Source: Akkermansia muciniphila
GTDB lineage: Bacteria > Verrucomicrobiota > Verrucomicrobiia > Verrucomicrobiales > V1-33
DNA: 63,601 nucleotides
Direction: 5' to 3'
NCBI GenBank assembly: GCA_943333275.1
Contig: CALQSQ010000018.1
Span: 1-63,601, forward strand
Shown: positions 17,531 through 25,539 of the stretch, in pieces
How positions within the stretch are numbered: the stretch's first letter is position 1
Layout: every line of letters starts with the position of its first letter
The notes under the pieces: model-generated
The model's input: the letters and a program-made list of their open reading frames with translations, nothing else
Told to the model about the DNA's origin: nothing
Databases searched by the model: none
Translations under genes and position numbers: made by a program

Positions 17531-18777
17531 ATGAGTCCGAGGCTTTTCCCTGGTCGGTGCTGGGCCTGAATCCCACTTCAGCCACGGAGCGCGATGTCAA
17601 AAAAGCCTATGCCATCCTGGTGAAACAAAACCGGCCCGACCGTGATTCCGAAGCTTTTCAGCGGATTCATGGAGCCTACGAATCCGCGCTGGCGCAGTTG
17701 CAACAGGCGCAGCGTGAAATCGGGATGGCCCCCCCCACCGTGGATGCGCCCGATCACCCATCCGCCGGATGGGTCCAGGGAGTGTCGTCATCCTCGGTCC
17801 TGCCGGGAGAGTGGCAGGTTGCCGAATCAGACATGCGCCAGGCCTTGTCGCAGGGGGACAGCGCGCGATTGAAAGAGGGCCTGGCTAAAATGCGCGAGAT
17901 GGCCAATGCCAACCCGGCGCTGGTGCCCGCCTGGGAGCAGAGCCTCCTGCAAACGTTTGAAAAGGATTTTGCGCAACTGGCTCAAACCATCCGCGGTGAT
18001 GATGTTCAACTCATGATCCGGGAGCGCTGCGAACACCTCCCGGAAGCCCTGCTTGGGTTCTGGCACGCCACGGGAAGCAGGCTGCCTATGGAGGCGCTGG
18101 CAGATTTTCTAATCGGACAGAAGCCTCCGTTGGACTATCACGCCACCGTCCTTCTGCAAGCCCGGCTCTCGCTCTATCTGGCGTTTGCCAACCTCTCCAA
18201 AGCCGAGCAACTCACCAATGCCGTCTTTCCATTGATGCCGCCGCAGATGCGCGACTGGATCCTGCCACGCCTGGAAAACCGGCTCGCGCTTGCGAAAATT
18301 TTCCGCACGCTGCCCGCGGAAAGTCGCCGCTATTGGGAGCAAAACCTCTGCCCCAACGAGGATGAAACCATCGTCTGGAATGAGCCCGAATTGCGCACCC
18401 AATTCCGCGAACTCACGATGCGCTGTCCCGCGGACTGGCCGGGTTACCAGATTCTCTCCGAAGTCATGCCGAAGCCGCTCTTCAACCGCATGACCATGCA
18501 GTTCCGGCCCCAGCAGCCGAAGGTGCAGGCCACCGCTTTGACCAAGGAACCGACTTTCCCGAAGTTTTTCATCCACGCGCTGATCATTCTCGCGCTGCTT
18601 GCGTTTAGAAATATCCATTCCTGCTCGGATAGCACTGAGCGTTACCGATCTGACAGGAATCGCAACCTGAATAACTCGCGGCCAATGAGTCAACGGGAAA
18701 TCCAGGAGATGCTCGATAAACTCAAGGCCCGTAAATTCAACGAGGACCTCCTCAAATTTAGCCCCAGGGAAAAGTAA
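17527..18777 (+). CDS. J-like co-chaperone with non-canonical RPD motif and C-terminal TM anchor
   Basis: The protein is 416 residues. The N-terminus (about residues 6-60) is a J-like domain: WSVLGLNPTSATERDVKKAYA, then VKQNRPDRDSEAFQRIHGAYE. The essential HPD tripeptide of classical J domains reads RPD (R36-P37-D38). DjlB/DjlC-type partners of HscC are known to deviate here as well. The middle is helical without a known domain. A single hydrophobic segment near residues 349-363 (FFIHALIILALLAF) probably anchors it in the membrane, followed by a basic, disordered tail. The ATGA overlap with the Hsp70 gene shows translational coupling, so the two very likely act together. Confidence 0.85.
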   Translation: MNESEAFPWSVLGLNPTSATERDVKKAYAILVKQNRPDRDSEAFQRIHGAYESALAQLQQAQREIGMAPPTVDAPDHPSAGWVQGVSSSSVLPGEWQVAESDMRQALSQGDSARLKEGLAKMREMANANPALVPAWEQSLLQTFEKDFAQLAQTIRGDDVQLMIRERCEHLPEALLGFWHATGSRLPMEALADFLIGQKPPLDYHATVLLQARLSLYLAFANLSKAEQLTNAVFPLMPPQMRDWILPRLENRLALAKIFRTLPAESRRYWEQNLCPNEDETIVWNEPELRTQFRELTMRCPADWPGYQILSEVMPKPLFNRMTMQFRPQQPKVQATALTKEPTFPKFFIHALIILALLAFRNIHSCSDSTERYRSDRNRNLNNSRPMSQREIQEMLDKLKARKFNEDLLKFSPREK

Positions 18778-18782
18778 TCCTA

Positions 18783-19132
18783 CCAAAGGGAATGGAAAAC
18801 GGGTCTTTGAATCCCGAAGGGATGGTCGGAAAGTGCCCAGGCATGCAGCGAAGCGGAATGCCTGGACATCAGCACCTCGATGTTCTTCCCCTGTGGGGCG
18901 GGAGAATCAGAGAGCCGTTGTCGTTGCCTGCAAATTTTATTTCTCTCGTCCATCCTGGACGATGGACATCTCGTTTGATCCCGGGGTTCCGTTCCGCCGC
19001 ACCCCAGTCTACCTTCCCTTGCCACCTCCGGTGGGTAGCTCATCCATTGGTTTGGATCGGGTGGCGGATTTCGGGGAGTTGGTTCCCCGCAGTTTCCATC
19101 GATAACAGACCCGTTTTCCATTTCCTTTGGCA
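18783..19132. mobile_element. 350-bp element with 24-bp terminal inverted repeats (MITE-like)
   Basis: The left end at 18783-18806 and the reverse complement of the right end at 19109-19132 agree at 23 of 24 positions (CCAAAGGGAATGGAAAACGG against CCAAAGGAAATGGAAAACGG, then GTCT). Inside, 18811-18870 carries the 'CCCGAAGGGATGGTCGGAAAG...AGCGAAGCGGAATGCC' pattern that I know as a dispersed repeat in many PVC and related genomes. The open frames within are short, on both strands, and show no transposase motif. No clear target-site duplication was found. It fills the gap after the J-like gene. A non-autonomous element is the best reading. Confidence 0.7.
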
Positions 19133-19180
19133 TAAGCTGCGCGAATCGCCCCGCCCCACCGGGACAATGATCAGCCATTG

Positions 19181-19220
19181 AACAAAGAAAAAGCCCGGAT
19201 GCGTGGTCGCACCCGGGCTT
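19181..19220 (-). terminator. Rho-independent terminator of the pseudopilin gene
   Basis: AAGCCCGGATGCG at 19191-19203 pairs with CGCACCCGGGCTT at 19208-19220 around the loop TGGT. The single mismatch becomes a G-U pair on the minus-strand RNA. On that strand the stem is followed by TTTCTTTGTT. It lies 36 bp after the stop of the gene ending at 19256. Confidence 0.9.
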
Positions 19221-19255
19221 CTTCGAAGTTCCTGATCAAGCCAGGAGTTAACTGG

Positions 19256-19948
19256 CTATTGGCTGGCGAGCGGATTGAGGGCTGCTTGCGGATCGCTGCC
19301 GTATTCCGTGGAGAAGATGTCCACGAGGTTGCCATTGCGCTTGTCTTTCACGGTAAGGTCGGGCTCGAGGTCATTAACCCGGGCCTGACCACCGATCCGA
19401 ACGGTCACGGCGAAACGGCCGCCCCAGACGCCACCTGGCTCCTTGGAGTTCTTGGACCATTTGCCGGGTGTGCTGCTGGTTCCACCGTCCATGATGATGG
19501 GGAGGGTGGAGTCATCACGGTCGGAGACGAGTCCGCGGACGTAACCCCAGTGGTTTTCACCGGGTTCGAGGGCTTTCTTGAATCCATCTTCCTGCGTGCC
19601 GCGGTCACCATCCGGGCCCGCCTTGGTGCCGTGCCATGGACAGGTTTTGACGAAGAAGAGTTTCTCGTCATCGACCAGTCCTTTCACGAACAATTGGCGG
19701 TAGCCAGCGTTGGCATCTGCGATAGTGGTGCCCTGGTCTTCGTTGGGGAAGACTTGATCGTTGCCGGAAGCATAGGCAAAGAGCGCCTGGTGGATCTGAT
19801 AGGCGCTTTTCATCGCGCTCTTGGCTTTCATTTCGACCATGATCTTGCTGTAGAGGGGGAAGACGCCCACCGCCAGCAAGGCGATAATGGCGACGACCAC
19901 CAGGAGTTCGATCAGGGTAAAGCCCCTGCGGTAATTTCGGAGTTTCAT
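19256..19948 (-). CDS. Type II secretion pseudopilin-like protein (GspG/PulG type)
   Basis: The protein has 230 residues with a class III prepilin leader: MKLRNYRRG, cleaved before FTLIELLVVVAIIALLAVGV, with the conserved Glu at +5 of the mature protein. The methylation and helix region is followed by a globular domain that is larger than GspG (~140 residues) and contains an HWGYVRGLVSDRDDSTLPIIMDGG segment. PVC genomes carry many such prepilin-type proteins outside secretion operons. No gsp genes lie nearby, so it may form a pilus-like fibre or serve a general secretion system encoded elsewhere. Transcribed alone; ends in a strong terminator. Confidence 0.9.
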   Translation of the reverse strand: MKLRNYRRGFTLIELLVVVAIIALLAVGVFPLYSKIMVEMKAKSAMKSAYQIHQALFAYASGNDQVFPNEDQGTTIADANAGYRQLFVKGLVDDEKLFFVKTCPWHGTKAGPDGDRGTQEDGFKKALEPGENHWGYVRGLVSDRDDSTLPIIMDGGTSSTPGKWSKNSKEPGGVWGGRFAVTVRIGGQARVNDLEPDLTVKDKRNGNLVDIFSTEYGSDPQAALNPLASQ

Positions 19949-20134
19949 AATTTGGGTTCTATGGGGTATGTTTTTGATGTATGTATTTTGTATTATTTGA
20001 TGTGGATCCGGTGTCTTTCCCCGTCAGCGGAGGCGGGGAATTTTTCCTGATCCGACCACAAGCTAGCGATTTCTCCGAGAAGTGGCAAGATTTTTCGTAG
20101 GGAAATTCCCTAAATTTCTATAATCCTGACACTC

Positions 20135-20150
20135 TGGCCCCGATATTGCA
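20135..20150 (+). promoter_or_regulatory. Candidate sigma-54 (-24/-12) promoter
   Basis: TGGCCCCGATATTGCA has the invariant GG (20136-20137) and GC (20148-20149) separated by exactly 10 bp, close to the consensus TGGCAC-N5-TTGC. The predicted start would lie near 20161, giving a ~80-base leader before the ATG at 20243. No enhancer-binding protein gene was seen in the window. Confidence 0.45.
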
Positions 20151-20242
20151 TTAAAATACGCGAAAGGCGTGGAATTCGCGATTGGGGGATTCCGGAAACT
20201 GCCTAGAATCCGGGTCATTCTCATACCCAACCCACACCCACC

Positions 20243-21181
20243 ATGCTTCGCAACCTGCTTTGTCTCTCCGCCCTCCTGTTCAGTCCAGTGCTAGCCGAGG
20301 AACTTGTCTTCTCGGATGCCGCCGCCGCCAAGGCCAAGGACCCGGACTTTAGTGTTCAGGGCGAATATGCAGGTGAACTCGATGGCAAGAAAGTCGGGGT
20401 CCAACTGGTCGCGGAGGGTGGCGGGAAATTTGCCGCCGTGCTTTATCCAAGCGGTCTGCCCGGCGCCGGATTCAGCGGCGATAAAGCCACCCGGATCAAG
20501 GGGCAGGCCGCCGAAGGCAAGGTGACTCTCGCGGGCCAGGAAGGCATGATGGCCGGGGGTAAAATCACTTTTGCCAAGGGCACGCTGAACCGAGTGGAAC
20601 GCCAGAGCCCCACGATTGGCGCACCAGCACCCGCAGGGGCGAAAGTGCTCTTTGATGGAAAATCAGCGGATGCTTTTGAGAATGGGAAACTGGATGGAGA
20701 CACGCTCATGCAGGGCATCACCAGCAAGGCGAAATTCGGAAGTTTCACGCTCCACGCGGAATTTAAAATCCCCTACATGCCCACCGCACGCGGCCAGGGC
20801 CGGGGCAACAGTGGCTGCTACCTGCAGGGCCGCTACGAATGCCAGATGCTGGACAGCTTTGGCCTGGAGGGCGAGAACAATGAATGCGGCGGGTTCTACA
20901 CCATCGCCTCTCCCAAGGTCAACATGGCCTTCCCTCCCCTCGTCTGGCAGACCTATGACATCGATTATACCGCCGCCACCTACGACGCCCAGGGCAAGAA
21001 AACCGCCAATGCGAAGGCCACTGTCAAGCACAACGGGGTCGTGATTCATGAGAACCAGGAACTCGACCACGCCACCACCGCCTCCCCCTTTCAGGAAGGT
21101 CCGGAAGCTGGTCCGATTTACCTTCAGGATCATGGAAATCCTGTGCGATATCGCAACATCTGGCTTGTTGAAAAGAAGTAG
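20243..21181 (+). CDS. DUF1080 (3-keto-disaccharide hydrolase type) secreted protein
   Basis: The protein has 312 residues with a signal peptide (MLRNLLCLSALLFSPVLA). Residues ~20-125 form a small beta-rich domain (FSVQGEYAGELDGKKVGVQL). The C-terminal ~190 residues are a DUF1080 concanavalin-like domain: KVLFDGKSADAFENGK, GSFTLHAEFKIPYMP, RGNSGCYLQGRYECQMLDSFG, VNMAFPPLVWQTYDI, and ending GPIYLQDHGNPVRYRNIWL. DUF1080 proteins are abundant in Verrucomicrobiota and Planctomycetota and include 3-keto-glucoside hydrolases. The exact substrate is unknown. A possible sigma-54 promoter lies upstream. Monocistronic. Confidence 0.92.
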   Translation: MLRNLLCLSALLFSPVLAEELVFSDAAAAKAKDPDFSVQGEYAGELDGKKVGVQLVAEGGGKFAAVLYPSGLPGAGFSGDKATRIKGQAAEGKVTLAGQEGMMAGGKITFAKGTLNRVERQSPTIGAPAPAGAKVLFDGKSADAFENGKLDGDTLMQGITSKAKFGSFTLHAEFKIPYMPTARGQGRGNSGCYLQGRYECQMLDSFGLEGENNECGGFYTIASPKVNMAFPPLVWQTYDIDYTAATYDAQGKKTANAKATVKHNGVVIHENQELDHATTASPFQEGPEAGPIYLQDHGNPVRYRNIWLVEKK

Positions 21182-21272
21182 TCTTCGGGCCCGGGAATGG
21201 TTCCGGTGAGAAAGGATCAAATTTTTATTAATCATTATTGATATTTAGGGTGGACATGGTAATTTTTTCCTT

Positions 21273-22688
21273 GTGAAAAAATCCTCTCCTTTCTACTCGC
21301 TGTTGTTCCTAGTGTTTGCAGGCCTGCTGGGCCCGACATTGGGGCAGGCACCATTCACCCTGCCACCGCGCGGTTATATCCTGCCCCCATCTGGCGGCAG
21401 TGGGTCTCCCCCCCGGCCCCAATACGCCCCTGCTCCAGCCCGGCCCTACCCCGCACCGAGCGTTCAAAATCGTCCAGCGTCTGCCCCTAAGGCGGGGCCG
21501 GTGCCTGTAGCCTCCTCCAAGCCGAAACCCGCCCCGGTGGTCGCCAAAGCCGCTCCGAAAAAAACGCCGGTTGTTTCCACGAAAAAGTCGCCCACCAAAA
21601 CCGCTGTAGCCTCGGCCAAGAAAAAAACGACGCCCGCCAGTGTTGCGACGACCAAGGTCCCAACCAGCAAGGCCATGGATCCAAAGCCGGCCTCAAGGGG
21701 AAATGCCCTGGCCAGGGACTTGCATCAGCCCGCCAACAACTTGGCTGTTTCGTCCAAATCTGTCTCATCCCTAGACCGGGCACCCAATTTGAAAGGTGAT
21801 GAACCAGAGATCGTGGTCAGAATCGCACCCAAAAAAGTGGTGCTTGATGGTCCCTGGGGTATCCCAGATTCCACAAAGTGGCTGACGTCTCTGGCGGCTA
21901 AGCAATCCAGGCCAAAAGCCCCCGTTCCTTCCGTGCTCGATCAGCCTCCCAACCTCGCCGCCACCGAAGTATTGGCACCCACAGCCATGGCCGATGCCTC
22001 GCTCCCCATCGAGGAAATCTCCCCGCCGGAGCCGGAAGTATTGAAGCCAATTCCGGTAGTCCGCCCGACCGCCCCGGCAGCGGAACCCGCTCCCATCGCA
22101 GTAACGACGCCTCAGCCAACCAAAGTGCTTATTCAGCCAACGCTCGCCGCCGTGCGCCCGGCAGCTTATCAGCGCAATGAGCCTGATCCCGAACCCAGCT
22201 CGGATTTTACTCCCGGTGGTTCAACATTTGACGAACCACCCCCGCCAGCGCCTGCCAAGCCCATTGCCAATCTCAGCCCAAGTCTTGGCAATCTCGCGAT
22301 CGATGCCGACCGCGTGGACAACGACAACGTTCACAATATCGCCAGCTTCCACGGCAATGTGAACCTGAGTTGTGATCGTTTCCAAATGAAGGCGGACAAG
22401 GTCGTCGCGAACATGGGGACCAGCGAATCCGGGGCCATGGACAAGGTCGTGGGTGAGGGCAACGTGACGGTTCGCATGCTCGGAACGGATGCCCCCGGCT
22501 TTGTGGGCAGTGGCAGCCGGGCGATTTTTGACCCCGCCACGGAAACCATTATCCTGCAGGGATGGCCCAAAGTTGAGGAGGGTACGAAGGCCCTTGTCGC
22601 CAGCTCTGCGGCCACGGAAATTCGCATCGATACCAAGACCAACCGCCTCACCACCACGGGTAGCACGAAGACGCTCCTCCGGAAATAA
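21273..22688 (+). CDS. Exported protein with long Pro/Ala/Lys linker and C-terminal LptA/OstA-like domain
   Basis: The protein has 471 residues, read from a GTG start that yields a signal peptide (KKSSPFYSLLFLVFAGLLGP, cleaved after LGQA). About residues 25-330 are low-complexity, rich in Pro, Ala and Lys (PAPARPYPAPS, KKTPVVSTKKSPTK), as in TonB-like periplasm-spanning linkers. The last ~130 residues match the OstA/LptA beta-jellyroll pattern: IDADRVDNDNVHNIASFHGN, MKADKVVANM, VVGEGNVTVRM and GSGSRAIFDPATETIILQGWP. LptA carries lipopolysaccharide across the periplasm. The domain supports a role in LPS transport, but the linker is far longer than in LptA (~185 residues) and no lpt genes flank it. 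Confidence 0.85.
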   Translation: MKKSSPFYSLLFLVFAGLLGPTLGQAPFTLPPRGYILPPSGGSGSPPRPQYAPAPARPYPAPSVQNRPASAPKAGPVPVASSKPKPAPVVAKAAPKKTPVVSTKKSPTKTAVASAKKKTTPASVATTKVPTSKAMDPKPASRGNALARDLHQPANNLAVSSKSVSSLDRAPNLKGDEPEIVVRIAPKKVVLDGPWGIPDSTKWLTSLAAKQSRPKAPVPSVLDQPPNLAATEVLAPTAMADASLPIEEISPPEPEVLKPIPVVRPTAPAAEPAPIAVTTPQPTKVLIQPTLAAVRPAAYQRNEPDPEPSSDFTPGGSTFDEPPPPAPAKPIANLSPSLGNLAIDADRVDNDNVHNIASFHGNVNLSCDRFQMKADKVVANMGTSESGAMDKVVGEGNVTVRMLGTDAPGFVGSGSRAIFDPATETIILQGWPKVEEGTKALVASSAATEIRIDTKTNRLTTTGSTKTLLRK

Positions 22689-22689
22689 G

Positions 22690-23676
22690 TCACCAGTGCA
22701 ACTGCACTTTGCCCGACCTCCCCGGCTGCTGGGCACGGGTCACTGCGGAGGTGATTTCCTCCACGGGGTAGCTTTTTTCCACCGGCATGTGCAGGTTGCC
22801 GGCGATGATTTCCGCGGCCAGTTTCTGATACATTTCCCGCTGCGCGCCAAACGGTGTTTCCCTCGTCCAGCCCGTCAGCCAGAATCCGGTGAACGTCATT
22901 TGCTGAAAAATCAGGAATCGATTGGGAAGGGAAAGTTTCTGGCGGCTCATGGCTCCGTAGGTGACATGCACACCCCCGTCGCACAGCAGATTTGCCAGTC
23001 GCAGCGCGCTTTCTCCACTCACTGCATTCAGCGCCAGACGGGCCCTGGCAGCACCAAGCAGGTCGCGGGCATGCTCAGGGAAATCCTTTTCTGTCTCCAC
23101 CAGCACATGCGCGGCGCCTGCCTCCCGGCATTGCAGCGCGGCCGCCTCACGGCGTACAAGGTTGAGCACCCTCCATCCCCTTGCCTGCGCGAGTTGTGTG
23201 ACCGCCATCCCCACTGCCGAATTCCCTGCGTTCTGCACGATCCAGTCCCCCGGCTCCATTCGCACATACTTGTGAAGCATCAGCCACGCGGTGGGCGGAT
23301 TCACGCGCAGCATCGCGGCTTGTCGGAGATCGATTTCCCTGGGCAATTTCACCGCCTGGTCCACCCGTAGCGTCAGCCATTCATTCCACAGACCACCCGG
23401 CGCCACTGGCAGGGCCACATCACCAGGTTCCCAGTCGAGAACCTCGCTGCCAACAGCCTCGACCACCCCGATCGCTTCATTTCCAATCACAGCGGGAAGT
23501 TCTGGCAGCGTTCCATACGTGCCCTCCATCACATTCAAATCCGCGGGATTGATCGGCGCGCAGACCATGCGCAGTTGAATCTCGGCACCCACTGGAGGAC
23601 GCACCGCCCGGCTTGCGAGTCGGGCGACCTCGTTGGGAATTCCAAATTGCGTAATTTCAATACAGCGGCTTTCCAT
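22690..23676 (-). CDS. 2-enoyl thioester reductase (MECR/Etr1-like, MDR superfamily)
   Basis: The protein has 328 residues, starting MESRCIEITQFGIP; the upstream extension in the open frame is not family-like. It belongs to the zinc-independent medium-chain reductases: PINPADLNVMEGTYG, LPAVIGNEAIGVVEAVG, then LRVNPPTAWLML and the nucleotide-binding IVQNAGNSAVGMAVTQLAQ. These closely follow mitochondrial MECR/Etr1, which reduces trans-2-enoyl-ACP/CoA with NADPH in fatty acid synthesis. It could supplement or replace FabI; that is inferred. Convergent with the LptA-domain gene (1-bp gap), divergent from the sigma factor gene. Confidence 0.88.
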   Translation of the reverse strand: MESRCIEITQFGIPNEVARLASRAVRPPVGAEIQLRMVCAPINPADLNVMEGTYGTLPELPAVIGNEAIGVVEAVGSEVLDWEPGDVALPVAPGGLWNEWLTLRVDQAVKLPREIDLRQAAMLRVNPPTAWLMLHKYVRMEPGDWIVQNAGNSAVGMAVTQLAQARGWRVLNLVRREAAALQCREAGAAHVLVETEKDFPEHARDLLGAARARLALNAVSGESALRLANLLCDGGVHVTYGAMSRQKLSLPNRFLIFQQMTFTGFWLTGWTRETPFGAQREMYQKLAAEIIAGNLHMPVEKSYPVEEITSAVTRAQQPGRSGKVQLHW

Positions 23677-23786
23677 GCAGCAACATGCTGGCTGCCTGCG
23701 GAGTTGCACGCAAATCTTCCCCGTTCGCAATTTAAATAAACAGAACCCACCCGGCGGAGCGCTCCTCTGGCACAACCCCCATTCCC

Positions 23787-24374
23787 ATGATCGCAAATAC
23801 CGACACCGAAATTCTGGATGCTGATGTTCAAGAGACCAAGCTTCTCTTTCGTCGCGTGGCGGCCCGCGACCGCAAAGCCTTCGATTCATTGCACGTCCGT
23901 TTCTCCAACCTGGTCTTCGCCACGGTGATGCAGGTTCTCAACAACCGGCAGGACGCTGAAGACGTGATGCAGGAAGTGTTCGCCCTGCTCTGGAAAAAGG
24001 CGGACATGTACGTTGAGGAACGCGGCAAGCCATCGACCTGGCTCGCCACCCTCGCGCGCAACCGGGCCATCGATCGCTTCCGCAGCCGGGATCGCCGGAA
24101 CCGGCTGAACCTTGGATTTGAGCAGGAGACGGAAATGGAAAAAGGCTGGGAGGCCCCCTCCCCAAGCTGTGCCGCCGAAATCAACGAACTATCCTCCCAG
24201 GCACGCTCCGCCGTCCTCCATCTCGCCCCGGACCAGCGCCTGGCCATCCATCTCGCTTTCCTGGAGGGCCTCTCGCAAACCGAAATAGCCGAACGCACCG
24301 GAACGCCCCTGGGGACGGTGAAAGCCCGCATCCGCCGCGGTCTTGCCAAGCTGCGCGGGCTGCTCAAGCACTGA
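23787..24374 (+). CDS. ECF-type RNA polymerase sigma factor
   Basis: The protein has 195 residues. Region 2 reads VFATVMQVLNNRQDAEDVMQEVF with WLATLARNRAIDRFRSRDRR (region 2.3-2.4). Region 4 has the helix-turn-helix GLSQTEIAERTGTPLGTVKARIRRG. The arrangement is that of the SigK-like ECF group. No anti-sigma gene follows; the next gene is a sugar-nucleotide epimerase 88 bp downstream. Its regulon and control are therefore not evident. Confidence 0.93.
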   Translation: MIANTDTEILDADVQETKLLFRRVAARDRKAFDSLHVRFSNLVFATVMQVLNNRQDAEDVMQEVFALLWKKADMYVEERGKPSTWLATLARNRAIDRFRSRDRRNRLNLGFEQETEMEKGWEAPSPSCAAEINELSSQARSAVLHLAPDQRLAIHLAFLEGLSQTEIAERTGTPLGTVKARIRRGLAKLRGLLKH

Positions 24375-24462
24375 CGGGCTCCGGCTCCTGCGGGTTCCCT
24401 CTCAACTCCCCCCACCATTTACCCTTGCGGGGGGCGGGTCGGAGCGTTACAACACGCGGCTT

Positions 24463-25419
24463 ATGAAGATACTTGTTACGGGCGGAGCTGGATTCATCGG
24501 CTCACACACAGTGGACCGACTCCTCGCGCAGGGAGCCGAAGTGACGGTCGTTGATGAGTTTAATGATTATTACGACCCGGCCATCAAGCGGGCCAATGTC
24601 GCCTCGTTTGCAGACGGGGCCAGGGTCATCGAGGGGGACATCCGCAACAAGGATCTCGTGCACCAAATTTTCCGGGAGGGGAAATTTGACGAGGTCATTC
24701 ACCTCGCGGCCCGCGCGGGCGTGCGACCATCCATCGATGATCCGGAGCTTTATCTGGCCACCAACATCTACGGCACGCATCACCTGCTGGAAGCCGCCAA
24801 CCAAACCGGTGTGCCGCGCTTCATTTTTGCCAGCAGTTCCTCCGTCTACGGCATCAACGAAAAAGTCCCCTTCAGCGAGACCGACCGCATCGAGCAAACC
24901 ATCAGCCCGTATGCCATGACGAAAATGTGCGGCGAGCAAATGTGCTCGAACTACACCAACCTCTATGGCCTGCGCACCGTTTGCCTGCGATTCTTCACCG
25001 TTTACGGCCCCCGCCAGCGACCCGATCTGGCCATCTCCAAATTTACCGGCCTCATCCATCAGGGCCTGCCCGTGCCGCGCTATGGCGATGGCTCGACCGC
25101 GCGGGATTACACTTTCGTCAATGACATCGTGGACGGCATCATGGCCAGCCGGAACTACGCCGGGGAAATGTTTGATACCTTCAATCTCGGTGGCTCGCAG
25201 ACGACCACCCTCCAGGAACTCATCGTCGCCATCGAAAATGCGCTCGGCAAAAAGGCCATCATTCAATCCCTGCCCATGCAGCCCGGAGATGTTCCCCGCA
25301 CCTTCGCGGACGTCAGCAAAGCTGGCCGATTGCTGGGGTATGCACCCCACACGCCGATCCAGGAGGGAATTCCCCGGTTCGTGGAATGGTATTTGGCGCG
25401 GTTGCACCAGAAGGTTTAA
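24463..25419 (+). CDS. NAD-dependent epimerase (UDP-glucuronate 4-epimerase-like)
   Basis: The protein has 318 residues of the short-chain extended SDR family. The Rossmann motif is GGAGFIGSH at residues 7-15, the catalytic Ser/Thr lies in FIFASSSSVYG, and the YxxxK pair is YAMTK. The LRFFTVYGPRQRPDLA segment and the DDxxDPxxK-like YYDPAIKRANV loop are closest to UDP-glucuronate 4-epimerases of surface polysaccharide pathways. Residues after KVPFSETD and RDYTFVNDIVDGIM agree. The product would feed galacturonate into LPS or capsule; glycosyltransferases occur elsewhere in the window but not adjacent. Confidence 0.9.
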   Translation: MKILVTGGAGFIGSHTVDRLLAQGAEVTVVDEFNDYYDPAIKRANVASFADGARVIEGDIRNKDLVHQIFREGKFDEVIHLAARAGVRPSIDDPELYLATNIYGTHHLLEAANQTGVPRFIFASSSSVYGINEKVPFSETDRIEQTISPYAMTKMCGEQMCSNYTNLYGLRTVCLRFFTVYGPRQRPDLAISKFTGLIHQGLPVPRYGDGSTARDYTFVNDIVDGIMASRNYAGEMFDTFNLGGSQTTTLQELIVAIENALGKKAIIQSLPMQPGDVPRTFADVSKAGRLLGYAPHTPIQEGIPRFVEWYLARLHQKV

Positions 25420-25539
25420 GTGTTGAAATTATCAACAACGCAATCCACTTTTGAAAACCATTGCAATTTTCAGAATATGGAGATGATGTCTGATCGCTAA
25501 AATTTCCATTTAAACTCTCACTTTCCCCGGACTCACGGC

